A DNA stretch of 44,588 nucleotides from JAAYEA01 sp012689325 (GTDB lineage: Bacteria; Chloroflexota; Anaerolineae; JAAYEA01), in assembly GCA_036841525.1 (NCBI GenBank), contig DAITVZ010000041.1:1-44588 (forward strand). Direction: 5' to 3'. Shown piece by piece: positions 37,683 to 44,588 of the stretch. The stretch's first letter is position 1. Each line of letters begins with the position of its first letter. Position numbers and translations under genes: made by a program. The notes below the pieces were generated by a model, which worked only from the letters and a program-made list of their open reading frames with translations, was not told the DNA's origin and ran no database searches.

Positions 37683-38720
37683 CTAGTCCACCAGGTACTC
37701 GATGCTGGACTTGGTGCGCTCCGCCGCCAGCCAGTCCATGAAGGCCTGCTGCTGCAGCGCGATGGCCATCTCGGGCGACACCGGGTGCTGCGGGTCGCGC
37801 TCCAGCACCTGGATGATGTGATAGCCAAACGCCGTGCTGATGACATCGCTGATCTGCCCGACCACCAGGCCGAAGGCCACGCGGTCGATCTCGGGCGAGA
37901 GCACGCCGCGGGGATAAAAGCCCAACTCGCCGCCCGAGTCGCGGGTGCCCATATCCAGCGAGTGCTGCTGGGCCAGGCGCACGAAATCGTCATTGGTCTT
38001 GATCTGCTTCAGGATGCTGTTGGCTTCCTCCGCCGAGGCCACCAGGATGTGGCGCAGCCGCACCTGCTCCAACTTGTCCGGCAGATAGCTCGTCACCGCG
38101 TCGCGCATCTTGGTGCCCAGCATCTCGGAGCGCAGCCGCTCGCGGAAGGTCTCCTCCGTCAGGTCGTTGTCCTTGAGCCACTTGGCGAACTGGTTGGCGT
38201 CATTGCCCCTGGCCTTGGCGAACTCGGCCTCAACCGCGGCGTCGTCCATCACGATGCCGAGCCGGGCAGCCGCCTGCTCAATGAGCATTTGGTCGATCAT
38301 CCAGTCCAACACCTGGCGGTGCACCTGGCGCACGGCAGCCTCGCGCTCTTCCTTGTTGCTATAGGTCGCCTGGCGGCTGAAGGAAGACTCGGCCAGCGCC
38401 ACCTGGGCCTCGTATTCGGCCAGGGGGATCGCCTCACCGTTGACCAGGGCGGCGGCCTGCACTGGCTGGCCGGAAGCCGCCGTGTTGGTGGCGGCCGCCG
38501 CCGTGGTCGGCGCGGCCGCGCTGGGCGCTGCCACGGTCGGCGCGGCGGTGGCGCCTTGAGACGCCGTCGTGTTCGTGGCGGCCGCCGCGGCTGGCGTGCT
38601 GGCGGACGGAGTGGCGGTATCGGCGGCTGGCGCGGTGGTGGGCGACTCGTTCGAGCCGCACCCGGCCAGCAGGCCCAGGCAAAGAACGGCGATGATGGCG
38701 TACCTGATCATTTTGCTCAC
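37683..38720 (-). CDS. SurA/PrsA-like peptidyl-prolyl isomerase lipoprotein
   Basis: A 345-residue exported foldase. The start is GTG 38720, six bases after AAGGAG, giving a lipoprotein signal peptide with lipobox LLAGC (Cys21). A low-complexity Ala/Thr/Pro linker (residues about 25-80) follows, then a SurA-type N-terminal helical domain (ALVNGEAIPLAEYEAQVAL, RQVLDWMIDQMLIEQAA) and one parvulin domain (VRLRHILVASAEEANSILKQ, SGGELGFYPRGVL, SDVISTAFGYHIIQVLER). It should be anchored to the outer face of the membrane and assist folding of exported proteins, possibly including the Thr-Pro-rich ones of this window (inference). It lies 76 bases after mutS2. Confidence 0.9.
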   Translation of the reverse strand: MSKMIRYAIIAVLCLGLLAGCGSNESPTTAPAADTATPSASTPAAAAATNTTASQGATAAPTVAAPSAAAPTTAAAATNTAASGQPVQAAALVNGEAIPLAEYEAQVALAESSFSRQATYSNKEEREAAVRQVHRQVLDWMIDQMLIEQAAARLGIVMDDAAVEAEFAKARGNDANQFAKWLKDNDLTEETFRERLRSEMLGTKMRDAVTSYLPDKLEQVRLRHILVASAEEANSILKQIKTNDDFVRLAQQHSLDMGTRDSGGELGFYPRGVLSPEIDRVAFGLVVGQISDVISTAFGYHIIQVLERDPQHPVSPEMAIALQQQAFMDWLAAERTKSSIEYLVD

Positions 38721-38796
38721 TGAAAGCTCCTTTTCCTCGTGATGGTTGACATGACGCGGAAGGGCTCCCCCCATTCAGCAATCATGCGGTCATGGA

Positions 38797-41205
38797 CTAT
38801 TTGGCCTTGACGAGCGTGGCTATCGTGACGCCTTCATCGCCCTCGCCTTGCTCGCCGGCGCGGTACGAGGCCACCAGCGGATGCTCGGCGAGGTGCTCGC
38901 GCACCACCCGCCGCAGGATGCCGGTCCCCTTGCCGTGGATGATCCGCACCCAGGGGAGGCCGGCCAGGTAAGCGTCGTCTAGGTACTTTTCCAGGCGCGG
39001 GAGCGCATCCTCCACCCGCATGCCTCGGATCTCGATCTCGACGCCGGGGCGAGGGCGCGCCGTGTCCACCACCCGAACGGGGCGGGCCGTCTCCGGCTCC
39101 GCCGCAAGCCCCGTCGCCTTTTGCAGGTCTTCGGCGCGGACGCGGACCCGGAAGCGGCCGATGCCCACCTCCGCCGCGGCGCCATCCAATAGCACCAGCG
39201 TTCCTTGCTGTTGCAGGCTGGGCACGAACACCTGGTCGCCCACCTCCAGCGGGGCTGGGGCGCCATCAGCCGAGGGCGCGGGCGCGGCGATGGGCCGCAC
39301 GCTCTGCGCCACCTCTTTGAGCTCGGACTGGGCGGAGGCCAGCCAATCCTTGGTGAGCGCGTCGGCGGGCAACCCAGGGCGCGATAGCCGGGCGGTCAAC
39401 TGGGCCAGTTGCTTGCGCACGGCGTCCAGTTCCTCACGGGCTTCCTCGCGCGCGGCATTGATGATCTCTTCGCGCGCCGCCTCGATGCCCTGGGTCTTGT
39501 GCTGCAGCTCTTTCTCCCAGCGCTGGGCGTTGCGGAGCACGGTTTTGGCCGTCTCGCGATCGGCCAGGGCCTCCTCGCGCGCCAGCTTGATATCGGCCAG
39601 CATCTGCTCGGTTTGCAGCTCTTCCTCCGAGACCCAGCGCTTGGCCCCTTCCAGGATGCCAGGGCTCAGGCCCAGCCGGCTGGCGATGGCAAAGGCCTGA
39701 CTGCGCCCCGGCAGGCCGGTGATCAGCCGGTAGGTGGGGGTCAGCGTCTCCACGTCGAACTCGACGGAGGCGTTCTCCACCCGGGGCGTGCTGTGGGCGT
39801 AGACCTTGAGCTCGGAATAGTGCGTGGTGCCCATGACATAGACATCGCGCTCCAGCAGGTTGGTCAGCAGGGAGCGGGCCAGGGCCGCGCCCTCCACGGG
39901 GTCCGTGCCCGCGCCCAGCTCGTCCAGCAGGACCAGAGAGCGCTCGTTGGCGCTCTTCAAGATCTCGATGATGTTGCTCATATGCGAGGAAAAGGTGGAG
40001 AGGCTCTGCTCGATGCTCTGCTCGTCGCCGATATCGGCATAGACCCCCTCAAAGACCGCCACCGCCGAGTCCTCGCGCGCGGGGATGTGCAACCCCGCCT
40101 GCGCCATGAGCGTGAGCAGCCCCACGGTCTTCAAGCTGACCGTCTTGCCTCCGGTGTTGGGACCGGTGACCAGCAGGATGTTATAGTCGCCGCCCAGCGT
40201 GACGTCGATGGGCACCACCGTCTCAGCGGCCAGGAGGGGATGCCGCGCCTTACGCAGCCGGACCACCACGCCAGGGGGTAGCTCGGCGGCGCGCGGGTCG
40301 GGCCGCGCGTGCTCATCCAGGGAGATCAGCGCTGGCTCGGTGGCGCGCAGGCCATAGCTGTATTGCGCCTTGGCGAAGGCCAGGTCCAGCGCGGCGAGGT
40401 TCTCCACCGTCAGGGTGATCGCTTGCCCGTCATCGGCCACCAGGGTCGTGAGCTCGCGCAGGATGCGGTTGATCTCGCGCTCTTCCTCCAGTTGCAGCTC
40501 GCGCCAGCGGTTATTCATCTCGACCGTCGCCAGCGGCTCGATAAAGAGCGTCGCCCCGCTGCCGGACTGGTCGTGGACGATGCCGGGGATACGGCCCCTG
40601 AACTCGGCTTTGAGCGGGATCACATAGCGCCCGCTGCGCATGGTCACCAGGCTCTCTTGGAGGAGATGGGCGTACTCGGAGGAGCCCACCATCTTGTGCA
40701 GGCGGTCCAGCAGCCGGTCGTGCGTGACGGCCATCTCGCGGCGGATGCGGCCCAATGCCGGGCTGGCGGCGTCCACCACCTCGCCCTGGTCGTTCAGGCA
40801 ACGGGTGACCTCCTCGACGAGGTGAGGGCAATCCTCCAACCGCTCGGCGGTCTCGGCCAAGAGGGGAAAGCGTTCCGCGAAGCGGAGCAGGGTGCGGCGC
40901 AGCTTGCCGGCGCTCTGCAGCGTGTTGCGGATGGTCAAGAGGTCCACCGGGTCCAGGGTGGCCCCCAAGCCCGCGTTGCGCACCAAGGGGCGCACGTCCC
41001 TGGCGCCGCCCAGCGTGACGTCTGGGCGCACGTCAAAGAGCGCCTTGGCCTCGCTGGTCTCTTGCTGGCGCTGCCTGACCTCCTCGATATCCGTGGAGGG
41101 ACACAAAGACTCCGCCAGCTCGCGACCGGCGGAGAAAGAGGTGTATCCGGCCAGGCGGCTCACGATCTTGTCGTATTCCAGGGTGTTCCAGTATTTCAGC
41201 TGCAT
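38797..41205 (-). CDS. mutS2: Endonuclease MutS2
   Basis: An 802-residue MutS2 that acts in control of recombination and in ribosome rescue in some bacteria rather than mismatch repair. The N-terminal core and clamp are followed by the ABC-type ATPase: Walker A VTGPNTGGKTVSLKT, Walker B SLVLLDELGAGTDPVEGAALA and the switch GTTHYSELKVYA. A long coiled coil (about residues 510-640, rich in Glu/Ala/Arg) leads to a KOW-like region and the C-terminal Smr nuclease domain with IHGKGTGILRRVVREHL. The mismatch-recognition domain of MutS is absent, as expected. ATG 41205 has AAGGAC close by. It follows cvpA, as in many bacteria. Confidence 0.95.
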   Translation of the reverse strand: MQLKYWNTLEYDKIVSRLAGYTSFSAGRELAESLCPSTDIEEVRQRQQETSEAKALFDVRPDVTLGGARDVRPLVRNAGLGATLDPVDLLTIRNTLQSAGKLRRTLLRFAERFPLLAETAERLEDCPHLVEEVTRCLNDQGEVVDAASPALGRIRREMAVTHDRLLDRLHKMVGSSEYAHLLQESLVTMRSGRYVIPLKAEFRGRIPGIVHDQSGSGATLFIEPLATVEMNNRWRELQLEEEREINRILRELTTLVADDGQAITLTVENLAALDLAFAKAQYSYGLRATEPALISLDEHARPDPRAAELPPGVVVRLRKARHPLLAAETVVPIDVTLGGDYNILLVTGPNTGGKTVSLKTVGLLTLMAQAGLHIPAREDSAVAVFEGVYADIGDEQSIEQSLSTFSSHMSNIIEILKSANERSLVLLDELGAGTDPVEGAALARSLLTNLLERDVYVMGTTHYSELKVYAHSTPRVENASVEFDVETLTPTYRLITGLPGRSQAFAIASRLGLSPGILEGAKRWVSEEELQTEQMLADIKLAREEALADRETAKTVLRNAQRWEKELQHKTQGIEAAREEIINAAREEAREELDAVRKQLAQLTARLSRPGLPADALTKDWLASAQSELKEVAQSVRPIAAPAPSADGAPAPLEVGDQVFVPSLQQQGTLVLLDGAAAEVGIGRFRVRVRAEDLQKATGLAAEPETARPVRVVDTARPRPGVEIEIRGMRVEDALPRLEKYLDDAYLAGLPWVRIIHGKGTGILRRVVREHLAEHPLVASYRAGEQGEGDEGVTIATLVKAK

Positions 41206-41263
41206 GTCCTTGCTCTGGCTCCTCGCCGTGCGGCCCGCCAGGAGCCGTGGTGGCCTGGCGCCG

Positions 41264-41875
41264 TCAATTGATCAGGAATATCGAAGGCAGCCCGCTGGGG
41301 AACCAGGGTTCGAGCGCCTTGAGCGCATAAGGCAAAAAGCTCCGAAAGATCGGCACGAGCATCGAGCCCTGATAGCCCGCTGCCAGCTTTTGCCGGTAAT
41401 CCTCCCAGTCCAGCCAGTTCGAGCTGATCATAAAGCGGTAAACCAACACCCCGACGCCGATCCAAAGGGCCGCGGTGAAAAAGCCCAACGGGATGCCCGC
41501 CAGGTGGTTGATCGTGCCGGCCACCGATTCGCCGGAGCTCGTCAGCGCGGAACTGTGCCACCTGCCCTGCTTCTTGCTGCCGCGCTCCGGATGGCGCATC
41601 GTCGTCATGCTGATGAGCAGCACGCTCAGGAGGGCATACACCACCAGTAGAATCAGGACAAAGATCACCGCTTCCAGGACGGCGGTGGGCGCGCCGACGA
41701 GCAGATTCCGCGCCGAGGGGAGCAGCAGGCGGTAAAAGCGCGTGGTCAAGATCACGCTGAGATAGAACACCACCAGCCCTGCTACCTGCCGCACCGCTCC
41801 GATGCGCAGTCCGTTCAAGCTGCCGCCCACGATGAGGAGCACCATCACGATGTCCAGTCCCGTGATATTCTGCAT
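41264..41875 (-). CDS. CvpA-family membrane protein
   Basis: A 203-residue membrane protein with four hydrophobic segments (about residues 7-25, 33-50, 63-90 and 130-150), matching the CvpA (colicin V production) family. It begins with GLDIVMVLLIVGGSLNGLRIGAVRQVAGL, the family's first helix and loop. The C-terminal 50 residues are soluble. ATG 41875 follows AAGGAGAGG. Cotranscribed with mutS2 58 bases downstream, an arrangement found in many bacteria. Its promoter takes its -35 box from the palindromic repeat array. The biochemical role is not known. Confidence 0.9.
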   Translation of the reverse strand: MQNITGLDIVMVLLIVGGSLNGLRIGAVRQVAGLVVFYLSVILTTRFYRLLLPSARNLLVGAPTAVLEAVIFVLILLVVYALLSVLLISMTTMRHPERGSKKQGRWHSSALTSSGESVAGTINHLAGIPLGFFTAALWIGVGVLVYRFMISSNWLDWEDYRQKLAAGYQGSMLVPIFRSFLPYALKALEPWFPSGLPSIFLIN

Positions 41876-41933
41876 CGCGCCTCTCCTTGCTGGTTGCCGG
41901 GGCCAAGCGTGAAAGCATATGGACGTTGCTTGA

Positions 41934-41961
41934 AGTATAGCACAATGCGGGATTTAGGCAA
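41934..41961 (-). promoter_or_regulatory. Promoter of cvpA-mutS2, -35 box inside a repeat unit
   Basis: Minus strand TTGCCT (41961-41956), 16-base spacer, TATACT (41939-41934). The -35 hexamer lies within the first 21-bp repeat. Confidence 0.6.
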
Positions 41962-42049
41962 ATCCCGGCGGGATTTAGGCAAATCCCGGCGGGATTTCCG
42001 CAACTCCCGGCGGGATTTCCGCAAATCCTGGAGTTCCGCAAAGCCCGGC
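41949..42049. repeat. Array of 21-bp palindromic tandem repeats
   Basis: Four full units (starting 41949, 41970, 41991, 42012) and a 17-base fifth unit (42033-42049). Units 1 and 2 are identical: arms GGGATTT/AAATCCC around AGGC, then the linker GGC. Units 3 and 4 keep the arms but read CCGC in the middle, with one or two changes. The array starts 11 bases after the ychF stop and runs into the cvpA promoter. Confidence 0.9.
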
Positions 42050-42060
42050 GAGATTTCTTG

Positions 42061-43161
42061 CTAGACGTTGAAGCGGATGTGCAGCACGTCGCCATCCTGC
42101 ACGAGATAATCCCGCCCCTCGACGCGCAACAGGCCGTGATCGCGCGCCGCCGCCACGGAGCGCAGCCGCGCCAGGTCGTCGTAGGCCATCACCTCGGCCC
42201 GGATGAAGCCGCGCTGCATATCCGAGTGGATCTTGCCCGCCGCTTCCAGGACCGTCTGGCCCCGGCGCAGCGTCCAGGCGCGGACGATCTTGGCGCCCAC
42301 GGTGGTGAAAAAGGTGATCAGGTCCAACAGCCGGTAGCCCTCGCGAACCAGCCGGCCGAGGCAGGAGCTCTCCAGCCCCAGCTCGCGGAGGTAGGCCGCG
42401 GCCTCCTCCGCATCCCAGCTATCCACCAGCTCGGCCTCGATGGCCGCGCAGACGACCGCCAGGCTCGCGCCTTCCGCCGCGGCGATCCGGGCCACCGGCT
42501 CGACCAGCGGCCCGCCGGCGGGCAGGTCGCCCTCGCTGACGTTGGCGATATACATACGGGGTTTGGCCGTCAGCAGTTGCATCTCTTGCGCCAGCGGGGC
42601 CTCGTCCTCCGGAATGCTCGCGCCGCGCAATGGCTGCCCGGCTTCCAGCCGTCGCTTGATGCTCTCCAGCGCGGCGATCTCGTGGGCGTAGGCCGCGGGG
42701 TTGCCCTTGGCTTGCGTGTGGGCGCGTTCCAGGCGCCGCTCCACCGTGGCGAGATCGGCCAAGGCCAGCTCCAACTCGATGGTCTCGATGTCTCCGGCGG
42801 GGTCCAGCTCGGCCGTGACGTGCGGTATCTCGTCATCCTCAAAGCAGCGCACCACCATGGCGATGGCGTCCACGTTGCGGATGTGCCCGAGGAACTGGTT
42901 GCCCAGGCCCTCGCCCTGGCTGGCCCCCTTGACCAAGCCGGCGATGTCCACCACGCGCAGCGTGGTCGGCACCAGCTCCTCCGGCTGGATCAGCTCGCCC
43001 AGGACCTGCAATCGGGGGTCGGGCACCGCAATGACGCCCACGTTCGGCTCGATGGTGGTGAAGGGATAGCTCGCCACCAGGGCGCCCGCATGGGTCAGCG
43101 CGTTAAAGAGCGTGGACTTGCCCACATTGGGCAGCCCCACCAACCCGATTTCCATGGTCAT
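42061..43161 (-). CDS. ychF: Redox-regulated ATPase/GTPase YchF (Obg family)
   Basis: A 366-residue TRAFAC P-loop protein. G1 is GLPNVGKSTLFNALT at residues 7-21, G3 is VVDIAGLVKGASQGEGLGNQFL and the G4 position has the non-GTP-type motif NVSEGD typical of YchF, which prefers ATP. A coiled-coil insert (LADLATVERRLERAHTQAKG) and a C-terminal TGS domain (RGQTVLEAAGKIHSDMQRGFIRAE) complete the usual order. It binds ribosomes and affects stress responses in other bacteria. ATG 43161 has GAGGAG at good distance; the ATG at 43155 is an alternative. It starts 21 bases after the aminotransferase stop. Confidence 0.96.
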   Translation of the reverse strand: MTMEIGLVGLPNVGKSTLFNALTHAGALVASYPFTTIEPNVGVIAVPDPRLQVLGELIQPEELVPTTLRVVDIAGLVKGASQGEGLGNQFLGHIRNVDAIAMVVRCFEDDEIPHVTAELDPAGDIETIELELALADLATVERRLERAHTQAKGNPAAYAHEIAALESIKRRLEAGQPLRGASIPEDEAPLAQEMQLLTAKPRMYIANVSEGDLPAGGPLVEPVARIAAAEGASLAVVCAAIEAELVDSWDAEEAAAYLRELGLESSCLGRLVREGYRLLDLITFFTTVGAKIVRAWTLRRGQTVLEAAGKIHSDMQRGFIRAEVMAYDDLARLRSVAAARDHGLLRVEGRDYLVQDGDVLHIRFNV

Positions 43162-43182
43162 CGCAATCGTCTCCTCTGACGA

Positions 43183-44289
43183 TCAGGATGGGTTACGTTT
43201 GAGGAAATCCTCCACCGCCGTCAGGAAGGCCTGGCTGTACTCGTCCGTGAGAGCCCTGCCCATGTGGCCCACGCGCAGGATCTGGCCGCGCAGCGGCCCG
43301 ATGCCCCCGGCGACCAGGATGCCGTGCTCGTCGCGCAGGAAGCGCGAGAGCGCGTCCAGGGCCACGCCCGGCCGGCCCTTCATGGCCGTGATCAGCGGGC
43401 AAGCGTATTCGGGCGCCACCAGCATCTCGAAGCCCATCTCGCGCAGCCCGGCGCGCACCTTATCCGCCGTCCGCTGATAGCGAGCGTAGCGCGCCTCGAG
43501 CCCCTCGGCTAGGATACCCTGCAGGCTGGCGTGCAGCCCCATGATCAGGTGCGTGGGCACGGTGGTTGGATAAGGGTGCCAATCCCAATCGTGCGAATAC
43601 TCGCGCCAGACGTTAAGGTTCAGATACCAACCATGGATCTTGTCTTTTTTGGCGTCCATGACCTGCCAGGCGCGTTCGTTGACGGAGATCATGCCCAGCC
43701 CGGGGGCCGCTTCCAGGCACTTGTTGGCCACCGAGATACAGACCTCGATGCCCCATTCGTCCACGGGCAGGGGCACCCCGCCGATGGACGAGATGCCATC
43801 CACGATGATGGGCAGGCCGTGCTCGTGCGTGACCTGGGCGATCTCGCGCAAGGGGTTCAGCACGCCAGTGGAGGTCTCGTGATGGATCAAGGCCACCGCC
43901 TTGATCTCGTGATCTCGCTCCAGGGCCTCGGCGACGCGCTCGGGCTGCACCGGCTCGCCCCAGGTGGTCTCCAAGACAATGACCTCGCTGCCGCAGGCCC
44001 GGGCGATGCGCCCCAGCCGCTCGGAGAAAAAGCCGCTCACCGGCAGCAAGACCTTTTCCCCTGGCGCCAGCATGCTGTTCAGCGCGGCCTCAGAGGCGGC
44101 GCTGCCCGGCCCCGGCATGATGAACAGGTCGCCCTGGGTGCCAAAGACCTTGTGCAGCGCCTGCAAGGTCTCGCCATAGATCTCCATCCAATCGTCCCCG
44201 TAGTGAGGCAGCGAGCGCGCGATCATCGCCTGCAGCACCTCATCCGGCACGTCCACCGGCCCGGGGATCATCAACTTGTAGCGCTTCAA
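43183..44289 (-). CDS. Class V aminotransferase (alanine-glyoxylate / serine-pyruvate type)
   Basis: A 368-residue PLP enzyme of the purple-bacterial serine-glyoxylate/alanine-glyoxylate aminotransferase group. It has the N-terminal LMIPGPVDVPDEVLQAM, the cofactor loop GPGSAASEAAL, ALIHHETSTGVLNP, the PLP-binding Asp164 in IIVDGISSIGG and the Schiff-base Lys190 in SVANKCLEAAPGLG. The segment around Lys reads NKCLEAAPG rather than the usual QKAL-x-PPG, but Lys is in place. Start is TTG 44289, five bases after AGGAGG. It probably links glyoxylate or hydroxypyruvate with glycine or serine metabolism. A leader of about 165 bases with a strong hairpin precedes it. Confidence 0.9.
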   Translation of the reverse strand: MKRYKLMIPGPVDVPDEVLQAMIARSLPHYGDDWMEIYGETLQALHKVFGTQGDLFIMPGPGSAASEAALNSMLAPGEKVLLPVSGFFSERLGRIARACGSEVIVLETTWGEPVQPERVAEALERDHEIKAVALIHHETSTGVLNPLREIAQVTHEHGLPIIVDGISSIGGVPLPVDEWGIEVCISVANKCLEAAPGLGMISVNERAWQVMDAKKDKIHGWYLNLNVWREYSHDWDWHPYPTTVPTHLIMGLHASLQGILAEGLEARYARYQRTADKVRAGLREMGFEMLVAPEYACPLITAMKGRPGVALDALSRFLRDEHGILVAGGIGPLRGQILRVGHMGRALTDEYSQAFLTAVEDFLKRNPS

Positions 44290-44409
44290 AATGGCCTCCT
44301 GTCAACACGGCACTGCCTTGGGGGTGCCGAATCTGGATCGGAATGAGAGCGGTGCGCGTCGTTGCGAGAAGGCTCTGCCAAGCCCTGAGAACGGACAGCT
44401 ACTTGGACG

Positions 44410-44446
44410 TTTTTCACATCATCTGTCGCAGATGATAGGTGAAAAA
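44410..44446 (-). promoter_or_regulatory. Leader hairpin of the aminotransferase mRNA
   Basis: Arms TCATCTG/CAGATGA around a 3-base loop (44419-44425 and 44429-44435), continued after a small bulge by TTTTTCAC/GTGAAAAA (44410-44417 and 44439-44446). It lies about 10-50 bases into the predicted transcript. It may be a regulatory leader structure; I cannot match it to a known riboswitch. Confidence 0.5.
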
Positions 44447-44462
44447 AGGGGATCAAGGCGCA

Positions 44463-44491
44463 ATGATAGCCTATTTTCGCATCCTAGTCAA
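44463..44491 (-). promoter_or_regulatory. Promoter of the aminotransferase-ychF transcript
   Basis: Minus strand TTGACT (44491-44486), 17-base spacer, TATCAT (44468-44463). The remaining bases of 44290-44588 contain no gene I can support. Confidence 0.75.
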
Positions 44492-44562
44492 ACACGGACC
44501 TGTCATGGCCGAGTCCGGGGGGCGGTGGGCCGAATTACTTCGTGAAGAAAAGCACAATTGTT

Positions 44563-44588
44563 TTGACAGGAATCCAAATCGGGTTTAT
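44563..44588 (+). promoter_or_regulatory. Probable promoter cut by the window end
   Basis: TTGACA (44563-44568), a 17-base interval, then TAT at the last three bases, the expected start of a -10 box. It would drive a plus-strand gene beyond the window, divergent from the aminotransferase. Confidence 0.45.

Noticed and set aside
37637..37993. N-terminal extension of the KaiC-like gene
   Set aside because: The longer frame overlaps the parvulin lipoprotein gene antiparallel in frame use and lacks a ribosome binding site; the ATG at 37636 has one and matches the family start.

Overview
The window is a GC-rich stretch of bacterial chromosome with 36 protein-coding genes that I accept with reasonable confidence, one doubtful small ORF and one predicted small RNA. 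I see no tRNA, rRNA, CRISPR array or insertion sequence. The best guess for the host is a Chloroflexota bacterium, probably Anaerolineae-like. The evidence is two secreted proteins with very long Thr-Pro tracts and the hydrophobic motifs YLPVVIK and WLPIILR, together with tandem deoxynucleoside kinases and the general gene content. This is inference from protein style, not from a marker gene. One 10-base run of N (19844-19853) marks an assembly gap inside a gene.

Layout. Bases 1-1598 hold the end of an AAA ATPase gene and a tightly coupled unknown gene. This pair looks less GC-rich than the rest and may be an acquired defence-type module. Bases 1649-7233 (minus) form a run of GH4 glycosidase, HD-domain protein, Nudix-like protein and GH2 beta-mannosidase. 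Bases 7336-11122 (minus) carry a TTG-started membrane protein, gyrB and a nucleotidyltransferase, behind a near-consensus promoter that contains a LexA-like palindrome. Bases 11217-12928 (minus) carry two deoxynucleoside kinases, one fused to a MazG-like domain. Bases 13066-14928 (plus) carry a creatininase-family amidohydrolase and a zinc dehydrogenase, closed by a strong hairpin. Bases 15004-19302 (minus) carry the two Thr-Pro-rich exported proteins.

Bases 19505-25173 (plus) carry a membrane zinc-ribbon protein broken by the gap, a ribbon-helix-helix protein, tsaE-tsaB-rimI (tRNA t6A synthesis and an acetyltransferase) overlapping a polyprenyl-phosphate sugar transferase, a MaoC-like hydratase and a second sugar transferase. 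Bases 25244-27105 (minus) are a histidine kinase and response regulator. A small zinc-ribbon gene (27308, plus) runs into the dnaJ-prmA-rsmE operon (minus). Bases 30717-33310 (plus) are a paired M16 protease, one active and one lacking the zinc motif. Then come a predicted minus-strand sRNA, a stand-alone ABC-transporter membrane domain, homoserine dehydrogenase (minus) divergent from a PdxA-family gene (plus), a KaiC-like ATPase, a parvulin-type lipoprotein, mutS2, cvpA, ychF and a class V aminotransferase (all minus).

The most interesting non-coding signals are: the predicted sRNA at 33318-33437 with its own promoter, CU-rich anti-Shine-Dalgarno segment and terminator; an array of 21-bp palindromic repeats at 41949-42049 that supplies the -35 box of the cvpA-mutS2 promoter; a 15-bp inverted repeat that can mask the ribosome binding site of the second sugar transferase; an apparent ATA start codon for a deoxynucleoside kinase; and the SOS-box-like element in the gyrB operon promoter.
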